64,000 bases of DNA from assembly GCF_900142955.1 (NCBI RefSeq), contig NZ_FRCP01000014.1, positions 1 through 64,000 on the forward strand, given 5' to 3'. This DNA is from Anaerosporobacter mobilis DSM 15930 (lineage in GTDB: Bacteria > Bacillota > Clostridia > Lachnospirales > Lachnospiraceae). How positions within the stretch are numbered: the first letter of the stretch is position 1; each line of letters starts with the position of its first letter. Below the pieces are notes generated by a model, which was not told the DNA's origin, searched no databases, and saw only the letters and a program-made list of their open reading frames with translations. Made by a program: the position numbers and the translations under genes. This document shows positions 7,679 through 16,007 of this stretch, piece after piece.

Positions 7679-7843
7679 ATGAAGGCTAATAAAATTACAG
7701 ATAAAGTTGAAAAGTTAGATGTTAAAGGACAAGGTTGTATGAATGATTGTCCATCTCATATGTGGGTAGGTAATTTAAGTTATGCAAAGGGATGTGCTTA
7801 TGTAACAGGTACACCTACATCATCTGGTACTACTTGGTGGTAA
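7679..7843 (+). CDS. RiPP precursor peptide, Cys-containing
   Basis: The 54-residue peptide begins at ATG 7679 with GGAGG 8 bases upstream. Residues 1-19 are a charged leader (MKANKITDKVEKLDVKGQG); residues 20-54 form a core without acidic residues except D23. The core has CMNDC (C20, C24), a third Cys (C39), a Gly/Thr/Ser-rich segment and a C-terminal TTWW. Two radical SAM/SPASM enzymes follow at 11180 and 12195, so thioether or C-C cross-links are the expected modification. The subclass (sactipeptide, ranthipeptide or other) cannot be decided from sequence alone. A longer upstream reading from 7625 lacks a ribosome site. Confidence 0.8.
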   Translation: MKANKITDKVEKLDVKGQGCMNDCPSHMWVGNLSYAKGCAYVTGTPTSSGTTWW

Positions 7844-7924
7844 AATTTCTTTAATTGGGAAGAAGTAATTTGACTTTACATATAAATTGACTATGATATT
7901 AACAAATAGCTTTGTCAGATAGAG

Positions 7925-7953
7925 TGGAGGAGGAGTATACCTCCTCCATTTTT
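7925..7953 (+). terminator. Terminator/attenuator after the precursor gene
   Basis: TGGAGGAGG (7925-7933) and CCTCCTCCA (7940-7948) form a perfect 9 bp stem with loop AGTATA followed by five T residues. It separates the precursor from the transporter and modification genes, so most transcripts should end here, giving an excess of precursor mRNA over enzyme mRNA. Such an arrangement is common in bacteriocin operons. Confidence 0.85.
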
Positions 7954-7978
7954 GAATTTTTTGAGAAAGGTGAAAAAA

Positions 7979-8644
7979 ATGGATATAGTGACTGTAAGAA
8001 ATTTATATAAAAAGTATGGTAGCAAAGAGAATCAAGTGATTGCACTTAACAATATAACTCTTTCAATACAAGAAGGGGAATTTGTTGCTATAATTGGGTT
8101 TTCGGGAAGTGGGAAGACAACATTACTTAATATGATAGGTGGACTTGATAAACCTTCTGATGGTGAAGTAATAATAGCAGGTAAGAAAATTAATCAATTT
8201 AATGAGGATGAACGAACCCTTTTTAGAAGGCGTAATATTGGGTTTGTCTTTCAGAGTTATAATTTAATTTCAAATTTAACTGCCTATGAAAATATTATTT
8301 TACCACTTCAAGCAGATGGTGAAAACGTTAATGAGAAATATCTTAATGATATTGTTGAAATACTTGGTATCAAGAATAAATTAGACAGCCTTCCAAGGAA
8401 TATGTCTGGGGGTCAACAACAACGAGTGGCTATCGCAAGAGCTTTGATCACTAAGCCAGCAATTATTCTTGCTGATGAACCGACTGGCAATTTGGATAGT
8501 AAAGCATCGTTAGAAGTTATTAATTTACTTAGGGGAACGTGTAAGAAATATAATCAGACGGTTATTATGATAACACATAATGATAATCTTGCTCAATTAG
8601 CGGATAGAATTGTTAGGATAGAAGATGGGATTGTGAGGTGTTAA
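7979..8644 (+). CDS. ABC transporter ATP-binding protein, MacB/LolD type
   Basis: The 221-residue ATPase has a Walker A GFSGSGKTT, Q-loop, signature MSGGQQQRVAIARAL and Walker B ILADEPTGNLD, the last being typical of the MacB/LolD/BceA subfamily. It powers the FtsX-type permease encoded next, with a stop-to-start gap of 1 base. I use ATG 7979 (ribosome site GAAAGG) because an in-frame TTG at 7952 falls in the terminator T-run. In this locus it probably exports the mature peptide or protects the cell from it. Confidence 0.9.
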   Translation: MDIVTVRNLYKKYGSKENQVIALNNITLSIQEGEFVAIIGFSGSGKTTLLNMIGGLDKPSDGEVIIAGKKINQFNEDERTLFRRRNIGFVFQSYNLISNLTAYENIILPLQADGENVNEKYLNDIVEILGIKNKLDSLPRNMSGGQQQRVAIARALITKPAIILADEPTGNLDSKASLEVINLLRGTCKKYNQTVIMITHNDNLAQLADRIVRIEDGIVRC

Positions 8645-8645
8645 A

Positions 8646-11168
8646 ATGTACCAGAATTCGAATCTGAAGTTTGTATGGCAACTATCTAAAAGAAATTATA
8701 GTAGTAATAAAGAAAGAAATATTGTAAGTATATTAGCTATCATTTTGACATCTTTTATGCTTATGACAATATTTACAGTTGGATTTAGCTATATTAAATC
8801 ATATGATTTACAACAACTTCAACTATTAGGAACAACAGGCAATGCTACTCTAGATAATCCCAGTGATAAACAGATTGCCATCTTAGAAAATAATAATAAA
8901 GTTAAGAATGTAGGAATACGTGAAGATGTAATCCAGGCAGGTAAGGTAGAATATTCTGGGGATAATACACGGTTGTATTATGCTTTACGATATTACGACG
9001 ACATCGAGTGGAATAAACATCGCAAGCCAGCTCTAGATAATATAGTAGGGAAATATCCTAGGGATGAAAATGAAATTATGATGTCATCATGGGTGCTAAA
9101 AAAAATGGGAGTTACGAATCCACAGATAGGAGAAAAATACGAATTCTCATATAATCTTGGAACAGAGCAAAAAGTAAAGGAATTTGTATTGTCGGGCTAT
9201 TTTGACGAATATGACAATTCTATTAAAGATGGAAGTGTTGCTTATGTATTAGTATCAAAAAAATTCGTAGAAGATAATAAGGAATTATTAACGCAAACCA
9301 TAAGAATTGCAGATATTAGTTTAGTGGAAAATATAAAAAATATAGAAATCGAAAATCTTGAAGACTCTCTGAACCTTCAAGAAAAACAAGTTTTTAGCGT
9401 GAATCCTGAATTACAGTCACAAATGACAGTAGAAGTAGTCATTATGGTTTGTTTTATTATATTGTGTATAGTAGCATGTGGATATTTACTGATTTACAAT
9501 ATATTCAATATTAGTATTACAAATAATATTCATTATTATGGTCAATTAAAAGTAATTGGAATTACCAAGAATCAAATAAAAGGCATTTTATTATGGCAAG
9601 GAATTAAATTAGCGATATACGGAGTTTTAATTGGGAGTTTACTGGGATATTTATTTTCAAGTTTTATGGTTCCAATTTTTTTGAATAGCATGTTAGAGAA
9701 AAAAACAGGAATTGTAGCATGTAATATGTGGGTTGTTATAGGGACCGTTGTATTTACCGGAATTACTGTGTTTATTGCAATTTTAAAGCCAGCAGTAATA
9801 GCAGGGAAGATATCACCGATCGAAGCAATACGCTATGAGAAGAACGCAGCTAATCGTACTAGAAAAGTGAAAAGAAGAAAAAGACCGACAATTTTTCAAA
9901 TGGCGATAGACAATGTACTTGGTGATAAAAAAAGATGTTTCCTTGTACTTCTATCTATGACGCTTGGTATAACAGCATGTATCACGATAGGTGCCTTAGT
10001 AACAAGCATGAATACAGATAATTACGTAAAGAGTAATATGGATTCAGATATTGAGCTGAAAAACAAAACTACAGCTCTAGGATATGATAATGAAGTTGCG
10101 CAAGTATTTGATGTAGAGTTTATAAATTCGTTGAAAAACATGGAGGATATTCGTGAAATAAGCATGATAAAGCAGCAACTTGTTGTTCCTATGTATGAGG
10201 AGGAAGTATTTGGAAGATATGTTGATACTATGTTATCAGGAGAAGAGGATATCGATCCTACTTATTTTAAGAGTTATCCGAACTTATTTTATAGTCAAAT
10301 GATAGGCATTGAGGTCACAGAATCTTTAAAAAATGAATATAAGGATGTAGATTGGAATGCGTTTGAAGATGGACAAATATGTTTGATACCATGCAGTAAA
10401 CCAGAATTGATAAACAAAGGTGATACTATAACTTTTCAACTAGGAAGTTATGAAAACAGCACTGGTAAAGCTATTATGACCGGTAATAAGTATTCTATAA
10501 CTATAGGGGGATATTTACCTGAAAGTTATAATAATTACGGATCAGCAAGGACTGCTGCACCGTATGTAGTAGTATCGCAAAAATATATTAACTCAATTGC
10601 AAAGGATGCAATTATATCAAATATCATGATTAAGGTTAATAAACAGGCAGAAAAAGCAGTTAATGAATCAGTTAATAAATTAGTTGTAAATAGTAGGTTT
10701 TCAGATGGTATTGTTGTAGTTTCTGCTTTTGAGAAAATAGAGGGGCTTAAGCAAACAAAGATTACTTTGTTTGGAATGGGCGGAAGTCTTGCCGTAGTAC
10801 TTGCATTGATTGGTATCATAAATTTTATTAACGTCATAAATACTAGTATTATTGAACGCAGCAGAGATTTTGTTATTATGGAAAGTATTGGATTGACAAA
10901 AGAGCAAATAATGCGCTTGGTAACGTATGAGAGTCTAATTTATTTTGCCTTAACCATGTTATTTGTATTGACAGTAGGAAATGGTATTCTTCTATTCGTA
11001 TATAATACCTTCTCAAGTATTGTGACATATGCAGAGTTTTCTTATCCTATTTTACTATTATTAGGTATCGGTTTCTTATTATTTTTAATATGTTATTTTG
11101 TTCCCAAAATAGCAATTGGTAAGAACTTTTCTTCAACAATTGTTGAACGATTAAAGACGAATGAATAG
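8646..11168 (+). CDS. ABC transporter permease, duplicated FtsX type
   Basis: The 840-residue membrane protein has one N-terminal membrane helix (about 28-50), an extracellular domain, three helices (about 260-390), then a repeat of the same plan (helix near 435, extracellular domain about 455-690, three helices about 700-830). Two FtsX modules in one chain act as the membrane half of MacB-like ABC systems, which extrude peptides or remove them from the membrane. It follows its ATPase by 1 base and precedes the first radical SAM gene by 11 bases, so one transcript is expected. Confidence 0.85.
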   Translation: MYQNSNLKFVWQLSKRNYSSNKERNIVSILAIILTSFMLMTIFTVGFSYIKSYDLQQLQLLGTTGNATLDNPSDKQIAILENNNKVKNVGIREDVIQAGKVEYSGDNTRLYYALRYYDDIEWNKHRKPALDNIVGKYPRDENEIMMSSWVLKKMGVTNPQIGEKYEFSYNLGTEQKVKEFVLSGYFDEYDNSIKDGSVAYVLVSKKFVEDNKELLTQTIRIADISLVENIKNIEIENLEDSLNLQEKQVFSVNPELQSQMTVEVVIMVCFIILCIVACGYLLIYNIFNISITNNIHYYGQLKVIGITKNQIKGILLWQGIKLAIYGVLIGSLLGYLFSSFMVPIFLNSMLEKKTGIVACNMWVVIGTVVFTGITVFIAILKPAVIAGKISPIEAIRYEKNAANRTRKVKRRKRPTIFQMAIDNVLGDKKRCFLVLLSMTLGITACITIGALVTSMNTDNYVKSNMDSDIELKNKTTALGYDNEVAQVFDVEFINSLKNMEDIREISMIKQQLVVPMYEEEVFGRYVDTMLSGEEDIDPTYFKSYPNLFYSQMIGIEVTESLKNEYKDVDWNAFEDGQICLIPCSKPELINKGDTITFQLGSYENSTGKAIMTGNKYSITIGGYLPESYNNYGSARTAAPYVVVSQKYINSIAKDAIISNIMIKVNKQAEKAVNESVNKLVVNSRFSDGIVVVSAFEKIEGLKQTKITLFGMGGSLAVVLALIGIINFINVINTSIIERSRDFVIMESIGLTKEQIMRLVTYESLIYFALTMLFVLTVGNGILLFVYNTFSSIVTYAEFSYPILLLLGIGFLLFLICYFVPKIAIGKNFSSTIVERLKTNE

Positions 11169-11179
11169 GAGGGCTTCAA

Positions 11180-12193
11180 ATGCTTTTTAATGTTTGGGTG
11201 ACAACAGCATGTAATTTATGTTGCGACTATTGTTATGAAGGTATACATATGCAGGGAGTCAATATGGATATACATACCGCTGAACAGACGCTTGATTATA
11301 TATGTTCGAAAATAAATGAATCAAAAGAAGAATATTCTGTTGTAAATTACCATGGTGGTGAACCTTTATTAAATTATAAAGTTATATTTTACATGACGGA
11401 ACAACTAAAAGAAAGACTGCCTAATCGGAAGATATTATTTGGGTTAACTACGAATGGATTTTTATTAGATCAAGAAAAATCTGAGTATTTGATTAACAAT
11501 TTTCAATATAATTTATCAATCAGCATTGATGGAACAAAAGAAATACATGATATGAACCGGAAAACTGTTCAAGGAAAAGGTACATATGAAAAGGTTATAG
11601 AAAATATTCAGACGATTTTAAAGAAGAGAAAAGACACTAGAGCTAGGGTCACGTATACTCCAGAAACATTAGGATATCTGTTCAAAAGTATAGTAAATCT
11701 AGTGAATCTTGGATTTCATAATATTGTTCCGGTTCCAAATTACTCAGATATGAATTGGACAGATAATCATGGAAAAATATTGGAGGAAGAAATATTAAAA
11801 TTATATTACAGATACGGAAAGCAAACTGATATTTATATCAGTTTGTTAACCCCGGATTTTCATGTCGCGAAAGGCAGATGCAATGCAGGAATAGGAGAGA
11901 TAAATATAGACTGTTATGGCAGAATATACCCATGTACTTGTATGGTGTCAGAAGAAAAATACCAGTTAGGTAGTGTTCAAAAGCCGAAAGAGCAAGATGT
12001 AATAGAGTTATTAAAAGAATCAGAAAAGAGCGAAACGGAATGTAAAGGTTGTGGACTTGAACATTGGTGTATTGGGGCTAGATGTAAATTAGTAAATAAA
12101 ATGATTACAGGAGATTTTGGACTTGCACCAAGTTTTTTATGTGCAGAAACGCATGCATTGTATCGTGTATACAGTAGAATAGGAGGAAAATAA
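11180..12193 (+). CDS. Radical SAM/SPASM peptide maturase 1
   Basis: The 337-residue enzyme carries the SAM-binding cluster motif CNLCCDYC (C11, C15, C18 as CX3CX2C), the GGEPL motif (near residue 61) and a C-terminal SPASM domain with Cys residues in CNAGIGEINIDCYGRIYPC, CKGCGLEHWC and a final C near residue 325. Such enzymes install cross-links in ribosomal peptides by radical chemistry using auxiliary 4Fe-4S clusters. It starts almost directly with the radical SAM fold and has no obvious leader-binding (RRE) domain. AGGAGG precedes the ATG, and the gene sits 1 base before the second maturase. Confidence 0.9.
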   Translation: MLFNVWVTTACNLCCDYCYEGIHMQGVNMDIHTAEQTLDYICSKINESKEEYSVVNYHGGEPLLNYKVIFYMTEQLKERLPNRKILFGLTTNGFLLDQEKSEYLINNFQYNLSISIDGTKEIHDMNRKTVQGKGTYEKVIENIQTILKKRKDTRARVTYTPETLGYLFKSIVNLVNLGFHNIVPVPNYSDMNWTDNHGKILEEEILKLYYRYGKQTDIYISLLTPDFHVAKGRCNAGIGEINIDCYGRIYPCTCMVSEEKYQLGSVQKPKEQDVIELLKESEKSETECKGCGLEHWCIGARCKLVNKMITGDFGLAPSFLCAETHALYRVYSRIGGK

Positions 12194-12194
12194 A

Positions 12195-13433
12195 ATGAAC
12201 CAATTGAGATGGTCCGATGATATTAAGAAACTAGAACGAAATAATCGTGTGGTTTTGGCAAATGCCGAAACGGGCAATTGGCTAAAAATTTCTAAAAATT
12301 GCATTGAAATTTTGGATGATTCTGTTAAAATGGGACTTAGTGGAAATGAAATCATACAGTCGTTTGAGGATGAAGAAGATAAATTATACATAAAAACTCT
12401 AATTAGTAAATTGACTGAGCTAGAGGCTTGGAAAATAGAAGACAAGAAGAAGAAAACATTGCAGCAAGTCTATTTTTTGTTGACGCACAGGTGTAATCTG
12501 CATTGTATACATTGTTCAATGAATGCTTCTCATAGTAATTCTGAAGAATATCTCGATACAGATAAGGTAATAGAGGCATTAGAGACAGTAATCAAATTAG
12601 AACCAAAGCAGATTGTTTTATCAGGTGGTGAGCCTTTGGTTAGAAAAGATTTTTTTCAAATATTAGATTATCTTTCCTCCAAATATAAAGGAGAGATTAC
12701 GCTAATGACTAATGGAGTACTAATTAATGAGGAAAATGTGGATACTCTTATTAGCAAGGTTTCGAGTATAGACATTAGTATAGATGGTATTAATGAAGAG
12801 ACCTGTTCAAAAGTTAGAGGTAAAGGTATATTCCAAAAAGTGATCGATAATATTGTATTGCTACAGGAGCGTGGATTTCATAAAATATCTTTGTCAATGG
12901 TATTTGGTAATAGTAATTACTATATGTTACCTGAATTTTATGAGATGAATCGTAATTTAGGAACCAAACCCATACCAAGAGCTTTTTCTCCGATTGGCAG
13001 AGGGGAAGAATCCGTTAACTATTTTAATAAACTATCTCCACAACAACTGAAGGAATTTAACCAAAAAGATATGCAGGAAACATTAAAGGCTTGCAATTGT
13101 AAAGCATGTAGAAATGAAATATGTATAGATTTCAATGGGGATATTTATCCATGTGCTTTACTAGTTAAAGATAAATATAAATTAGGAAATATTTTCAATA
13201 TAGAAGAAGTCAATAACATATTTGATGAAAATAAGCTAACTAAGATTCCAGCTTATCAAGAGTTTGAGAAACTGTATCCAGATAAGATAAAACATTGTCA
13301 AAAATGTGATTTAAACATCTTTTGTTGGAGTTGTTTACATTTCGTAGATATATATTTAGATAGCGAGAATTTTGAAAAACGTTGTAAGGCAAAAAAAGAA
13401 GGCTTAGAAAAATTAGTGTGGGATATGGAGTAG
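12195..13433 (+). CDS. Radical SAM/SPASM peptide maturase 2 with N-terminal RRE-like region
   Basis: The 412-residue enzyme has an extra N-terminal region of about 85 residues that looks like a PqqD/RRE leader-binding fold (VVLANAETGNWLKIS, then an acidic helix). The radical SAM core follows with CNLHCIHC (C100, C104, C107) and SGGEPLVRKD (near 142), and then a SPASM domain (CKACRNEICIDFNGDIYPC, CQKCDLNIFCWSC). It differs from maturase 1, so the two may act at different sites or in sequence. It probably binds the precursor leader for both. The response regulator starts 3 bases after its stop. Confidence 0.9.
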   Translation: MNQLRWSDDIKKLERNNRVVLANAETGNWLKISKNCIEILDDSVKMGLSGNEIIQSFEDEEDKLYIKTLISKLTELEAWKIEDKKKKTLQQVYFLLTHRCNLHCIHCSMNASHSNSEEYLDTDKVIEALETVIKLEPKQIVLSGGEPLVRKDFFQILDYLSSKYKGEITLMTNGVLINEENVDTLISKVSSIDISIDGINEETCSKVRGKGIFQKVIDNIVLLQERGFHKISLSMVFGNSNYYMLPEFYEMNRNLGTKPIPRAFSPIGRGEESVNYFNKLSPQQLKEFNQKDMQETLKACNCKACRNEICIDFNGDIYPCALLVKDKYKLGNIFNIEEVNNIFDENKLTKIPAYQEFEKLYPDKIKHCQKCDLNIFCWSCLHFVDIYLDSENFEKRCKAKKEGLEKLVWDME

Positions 13434-13436
13434 ATT

Positions 13437-14111
13437 ATGCATAATATTTTAATTGTTGAAGATGACGAAGTTTTAAACAATGGAATTCAATACTGTTTAA
13501 ACGATGAAAAACTGCATACACATGGTGTATATAGTTTTCAACAAGCGGAAGCGTCTATCAATAAAAGTAACTATGACTTAGTTATTTTAGATGTAAATCT
13601 TCCAGATGGAAATGGATTCTTGTTATGTGAAACAATTAGAAAAATAGTACCTGATATTCCTATTGTGTTTTTGACAGCCAGAGATTTAGAGAAAGATGTT
13701 ATTAAAGGCTTTGACTTAGGAGCCGATGATTACATATCAAAGCCTTTTAATATTAAGATCTTGAAGAAAAAGATTATTGCAATACTGAAACGCTATAAAA
13801 AAATTCAAGATGATTTTTATGAAGCAAAATATTTGAAAGTTGATTTAAATAAAAGAGAAGTATATAAAAACAATAGTACCGTGAATTTAACCCTGACAGA
13901 ATATAGAATTCTAGAATTGTTTATACAAGAAAAAAACAAAGTTATTACAAAAGAAGTTTTTATAGATTTTCTATATAATCAAGATGGAGCTTTCATAGAT
14001 GAACATGCCTTGTCTGTGTACATAAGCCGTATGCGAGGGAAGATTGAAGAACAGGATAACCAGTTCATAAAAACTATATATGGGATGGGGTATATGTGGA
14101 TTGAGGAATAG
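13437..14111 (+). CDS. OmpR-family response regulator
   Basis: The 224-residue protein has a receiver domain (residues 3-115; acidic pair near the start, phosphoacceptor Asp in LVILDVNLPDGNG near residue 52, Lys in DDYISKPF) and a winged-helix DNA-binding domain (about 125-222; TLTEYRILELF and ISRMRGKIE). It is the partner of the kinase encoded next. Its place between the maturases and the protease suggests that it senses the peptide or cell-envelope stress and drives this cluster. Confidence 0.9.
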   Translation: MHNILIVEDDEVLNNGIQYCLNDEKLHTHGVYSFQQAEASINKSNYDLVILDVNLPDGNGFLLCETIRKIVPDIPIVFLTARDLEKDVIKGFDLGADDYISKPFNIKILKKKIIAILKRYKKIQDDFYEAKYLKVDLNKREVYKNNSTVNLTLTEYRILELFIQEKNKVITKEVFIDFLYNQDGAFIDEHALSVYISRMRGKIEEQDNQFIKTIYGMGYMWIEE

Positions 14112-14127
14112 TAATAGGCATTTTTCT

Positions 14128-15144
14128 ATGAAAAAAATTTATATTTGTTTTGGCTTAATATATAGTGTACTTTTTTTGCTAACTTTGCTTTCGAATGTTT
14201 CACGCGTTATTATAGGCTTTTCTTTTTTAATACTATCTTTTCTATTTATCTATTTTATACGAAGAAGTTTATTGGAATTTATTCGTCTGTTAGAAGATAT
14301 TTTGGATAACATGATAGAGGGAAAAGAAATTAATGAACAGAATTTAGATTATAGAGATGATTTATTTTCGAAAATAATGCATAAGTTATGGAAAATGAAC
14401 TCTATACACCAACATACTCAAGAAATATTAGAAAATGAGAAAAATAATATAGAAGGTATGGTATCTGACATTGCACATCAGGTAAAGACACCTATGACTA
14501 ATATAAAAATGTACCATGAAATACTCTTTGGACAATTGCAGGATCAGGATAAATACATAGATACGTTTGGTATCATACAATCACAAGTTAACAAGCTGGA
14601 TTTTTTAATACAATCCATATTAAAGATCTCAGAATTAGAGATAGGAATAATTAATTTGAATCAAGAAAAGACAACGATAAAATCTTGTCTTATGATAGCG
14701 CTTGAGAATGTATTATTGAGTGCTAAGAGAAAAAATGTAGAAATAAAGATATATGGAGAAATGAATTTAGAAGTTTACTGTGATACCAAATGGACTGCGG
14801 AAGCATTGTTTAACATATTAGATAATGCAATCAAATATACAAAGCCAAATGGATTAGTCGAGATTTACACAGAAACTATTGGTATTTATAATGGTATTTG
14901 TATTCAGGATAATGGAATAGGAATTGATAATAAAAATATAACAAAGATATTTAATCGTTTTTATAGAGAGAAGAATGATGGATATATTGAAGGTGTAGGT
15001 ATTGGCTTGAGTTTAACTAGAGAAATAGTTATGAAACAGGGTGGATATATCACTGTTAAATCAGTAAAACATAAATGGTCAAAATTTTCGATATATTTGC
15101 CTAAAAATGAGTTCGTAGTAGGTATAATTAATGAAAAATTGTAG
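14128..15144 (+). CDS. Sensor histidine kinase, short-loop (intramembrane-sensing) type
   Basis: The 338-residue kinase has two N-terminal membrane helices separated by only a few residues (about 5-20 and 25-45), so it has no real extracellular sensor. Then come a dimerisation domain with the phosphoacceptor His in DIAHQVKTPMTN and an HATPase domain (DNAIKYTKPNG, DNGIGID, GVGIGLSLTREI). Kinases of this shape, as in BceS-like systems, usually sense through a partner ABC transporter. ATG 14128 is chosen because an ATG at 14080 would overlap the regulator gene without a ribosome site; this choice is not firm. Confidence 0.85.
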   Translation: MKKIYICFGLIYSVLFLLTLLSNVSRVIIGFSFLILSFLFIYFIRRSLLEFIRLLEDILDNMIEGKEINEQNLDYRDDLFSKIMHKLWKMNSIHQHTQEILENEKNNIEGMVSDIAHQVKTPMTNIKMYHEILFGQLQDQDKYIDTFGIIQSQVNKLDFLIQSILKISELEIGIINLNQEKTTIKSCLMIALENVLLSAKRKNVEIKIYGEMNLEVYCDTKWTAEALFNILDNAIKYTKPNGLVEIYTETIGIYNGICIQDNGIGIDNKNITKIFNRFYREKNDGYIEGVGIGLSLTREIVMKQGGYITVKSVKHKWSKFSIYLPKNEFVVGIINEKL

Positions 15145-16003
15145 AATTGCCATTCTGGATAGTGGGATAGATAAAACATTTATAGAAAGCAAAGATATTT
15201 TATATAAGGAGGATGCTATAGACGAGAATGGTCACGGTACCATGTGTTACTCTGTTATTAAGAATATAGCACCTAACACTGCGTTTTACATTCATAAGGT
15301 TTTAGATAAAGAATTGATGTCAAGCTCTGAAAAATTAATATGTAACCTAAGAGAGGTAGCACGTCAAGATATAGATTTGGTGCATTTAAGTTTATCTACA
15401 AGTGATTATACATACAAAAAAGATATGGAGGACATCTGCAGAAAAATATATTCAGATGGTAAAATATTGATCGCGTCACATGATAATGATACAAAAAAGA
15501 CTTCCTTTCCTTGTGAATTTGATACAGTAGTAGGAGTAGGCGGGGCGATATTCGATACTAATATTGAGTTTAGATATAGAAAAGATAATAGCATACAAGC
15601 TATAGCTAACAAGGTACCTTCATTAGTTAAAGGAGAAAATGGCTTATATAATTTTTTCGGTGGCACAAGTAAAGCTGCAGCATGTATGACGGGAATCATT
15701 GCAGGTCAGTGGGAGCGTATTAAGTCATTAAATCATACGGATCGAGATGAATTCTTGAATTCAATGGCGAATCAAAGACTCAAAGAGAAATGGAAGGATA
15801 CGAATAATGAAGTATTTCGTTATGTACAAGAAGAATTTATACCATATAGATCAAACATTAATGAAAAGATAGTGTGCCAGTTTTTGAATTCATTTGAGAA
15901 AGAGTTTAACGTTATATTAGAGTATGAGAGAATTTCTCTTCTAGATTTTAGCAGTGCTGAGCAATTAAGTTTAAAATTGTCACAGCTAGCAAAGGAGGCA
16001 TAA
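15131..16003 (+). CDS. Small cytoplasmic subtilase-like (S8) protein
   Basis: The 290-residue protein has the S8 order of catalytic residues: Asp10 in AILDSGID, His35 in NGHGT and Ser180 in GGTSKAAA. It has no signal peptide or propeptide, so it should work inside the cell. The oxyanion-hole Asn, normally in an A-A/S-G-N context, lies in a changed setting (IASHDND), and residues after 200 are not a recognised domain. It overlaps the kinase gene by 14 bases. In this context it is the best candidate for leader-peptide removal. A regulatory or inactive role is possible because of the altered oxyanion segment. Confidence 0.75.
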   Translation: MKNCRIAILDSGIDKTFIESKDILYKEDAIDENGHGTMCYSVIKNIAPNTAFYIHKVLDKELMSSSEKLICNLREVARQDIDLVHLSLSTSDYTYKKDMEDICRKIYSDGKILIASHDNDTKKTSFPCEFDTVVGVGGAIFDTNIEFRYRKDNSIQAIANKVPSLVKGENGLYNFFGGTSKAAACMTGIIAGQWERIKSLNHTDRDEFLNSMANQRLKEKWKDTNNEVFRYVQEEFIPYRSNINEKIVCQFLNSFEKEFNVILEYERISLLDFSSAEQLSLKLSQLAKEA

Positions 16004-16007
16004 ATAA

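Noticed and set aside
12137..12445. Reverse-strand frame over the two maturase genes
   Set aside because: It is a shadow of coding sequence with no independent support.
11180..13433. Direct assignment to thuricin CD type
   Set aside because: Two radical SAM genes are shared, but only one precursor is seen and its Cys pattern differs.
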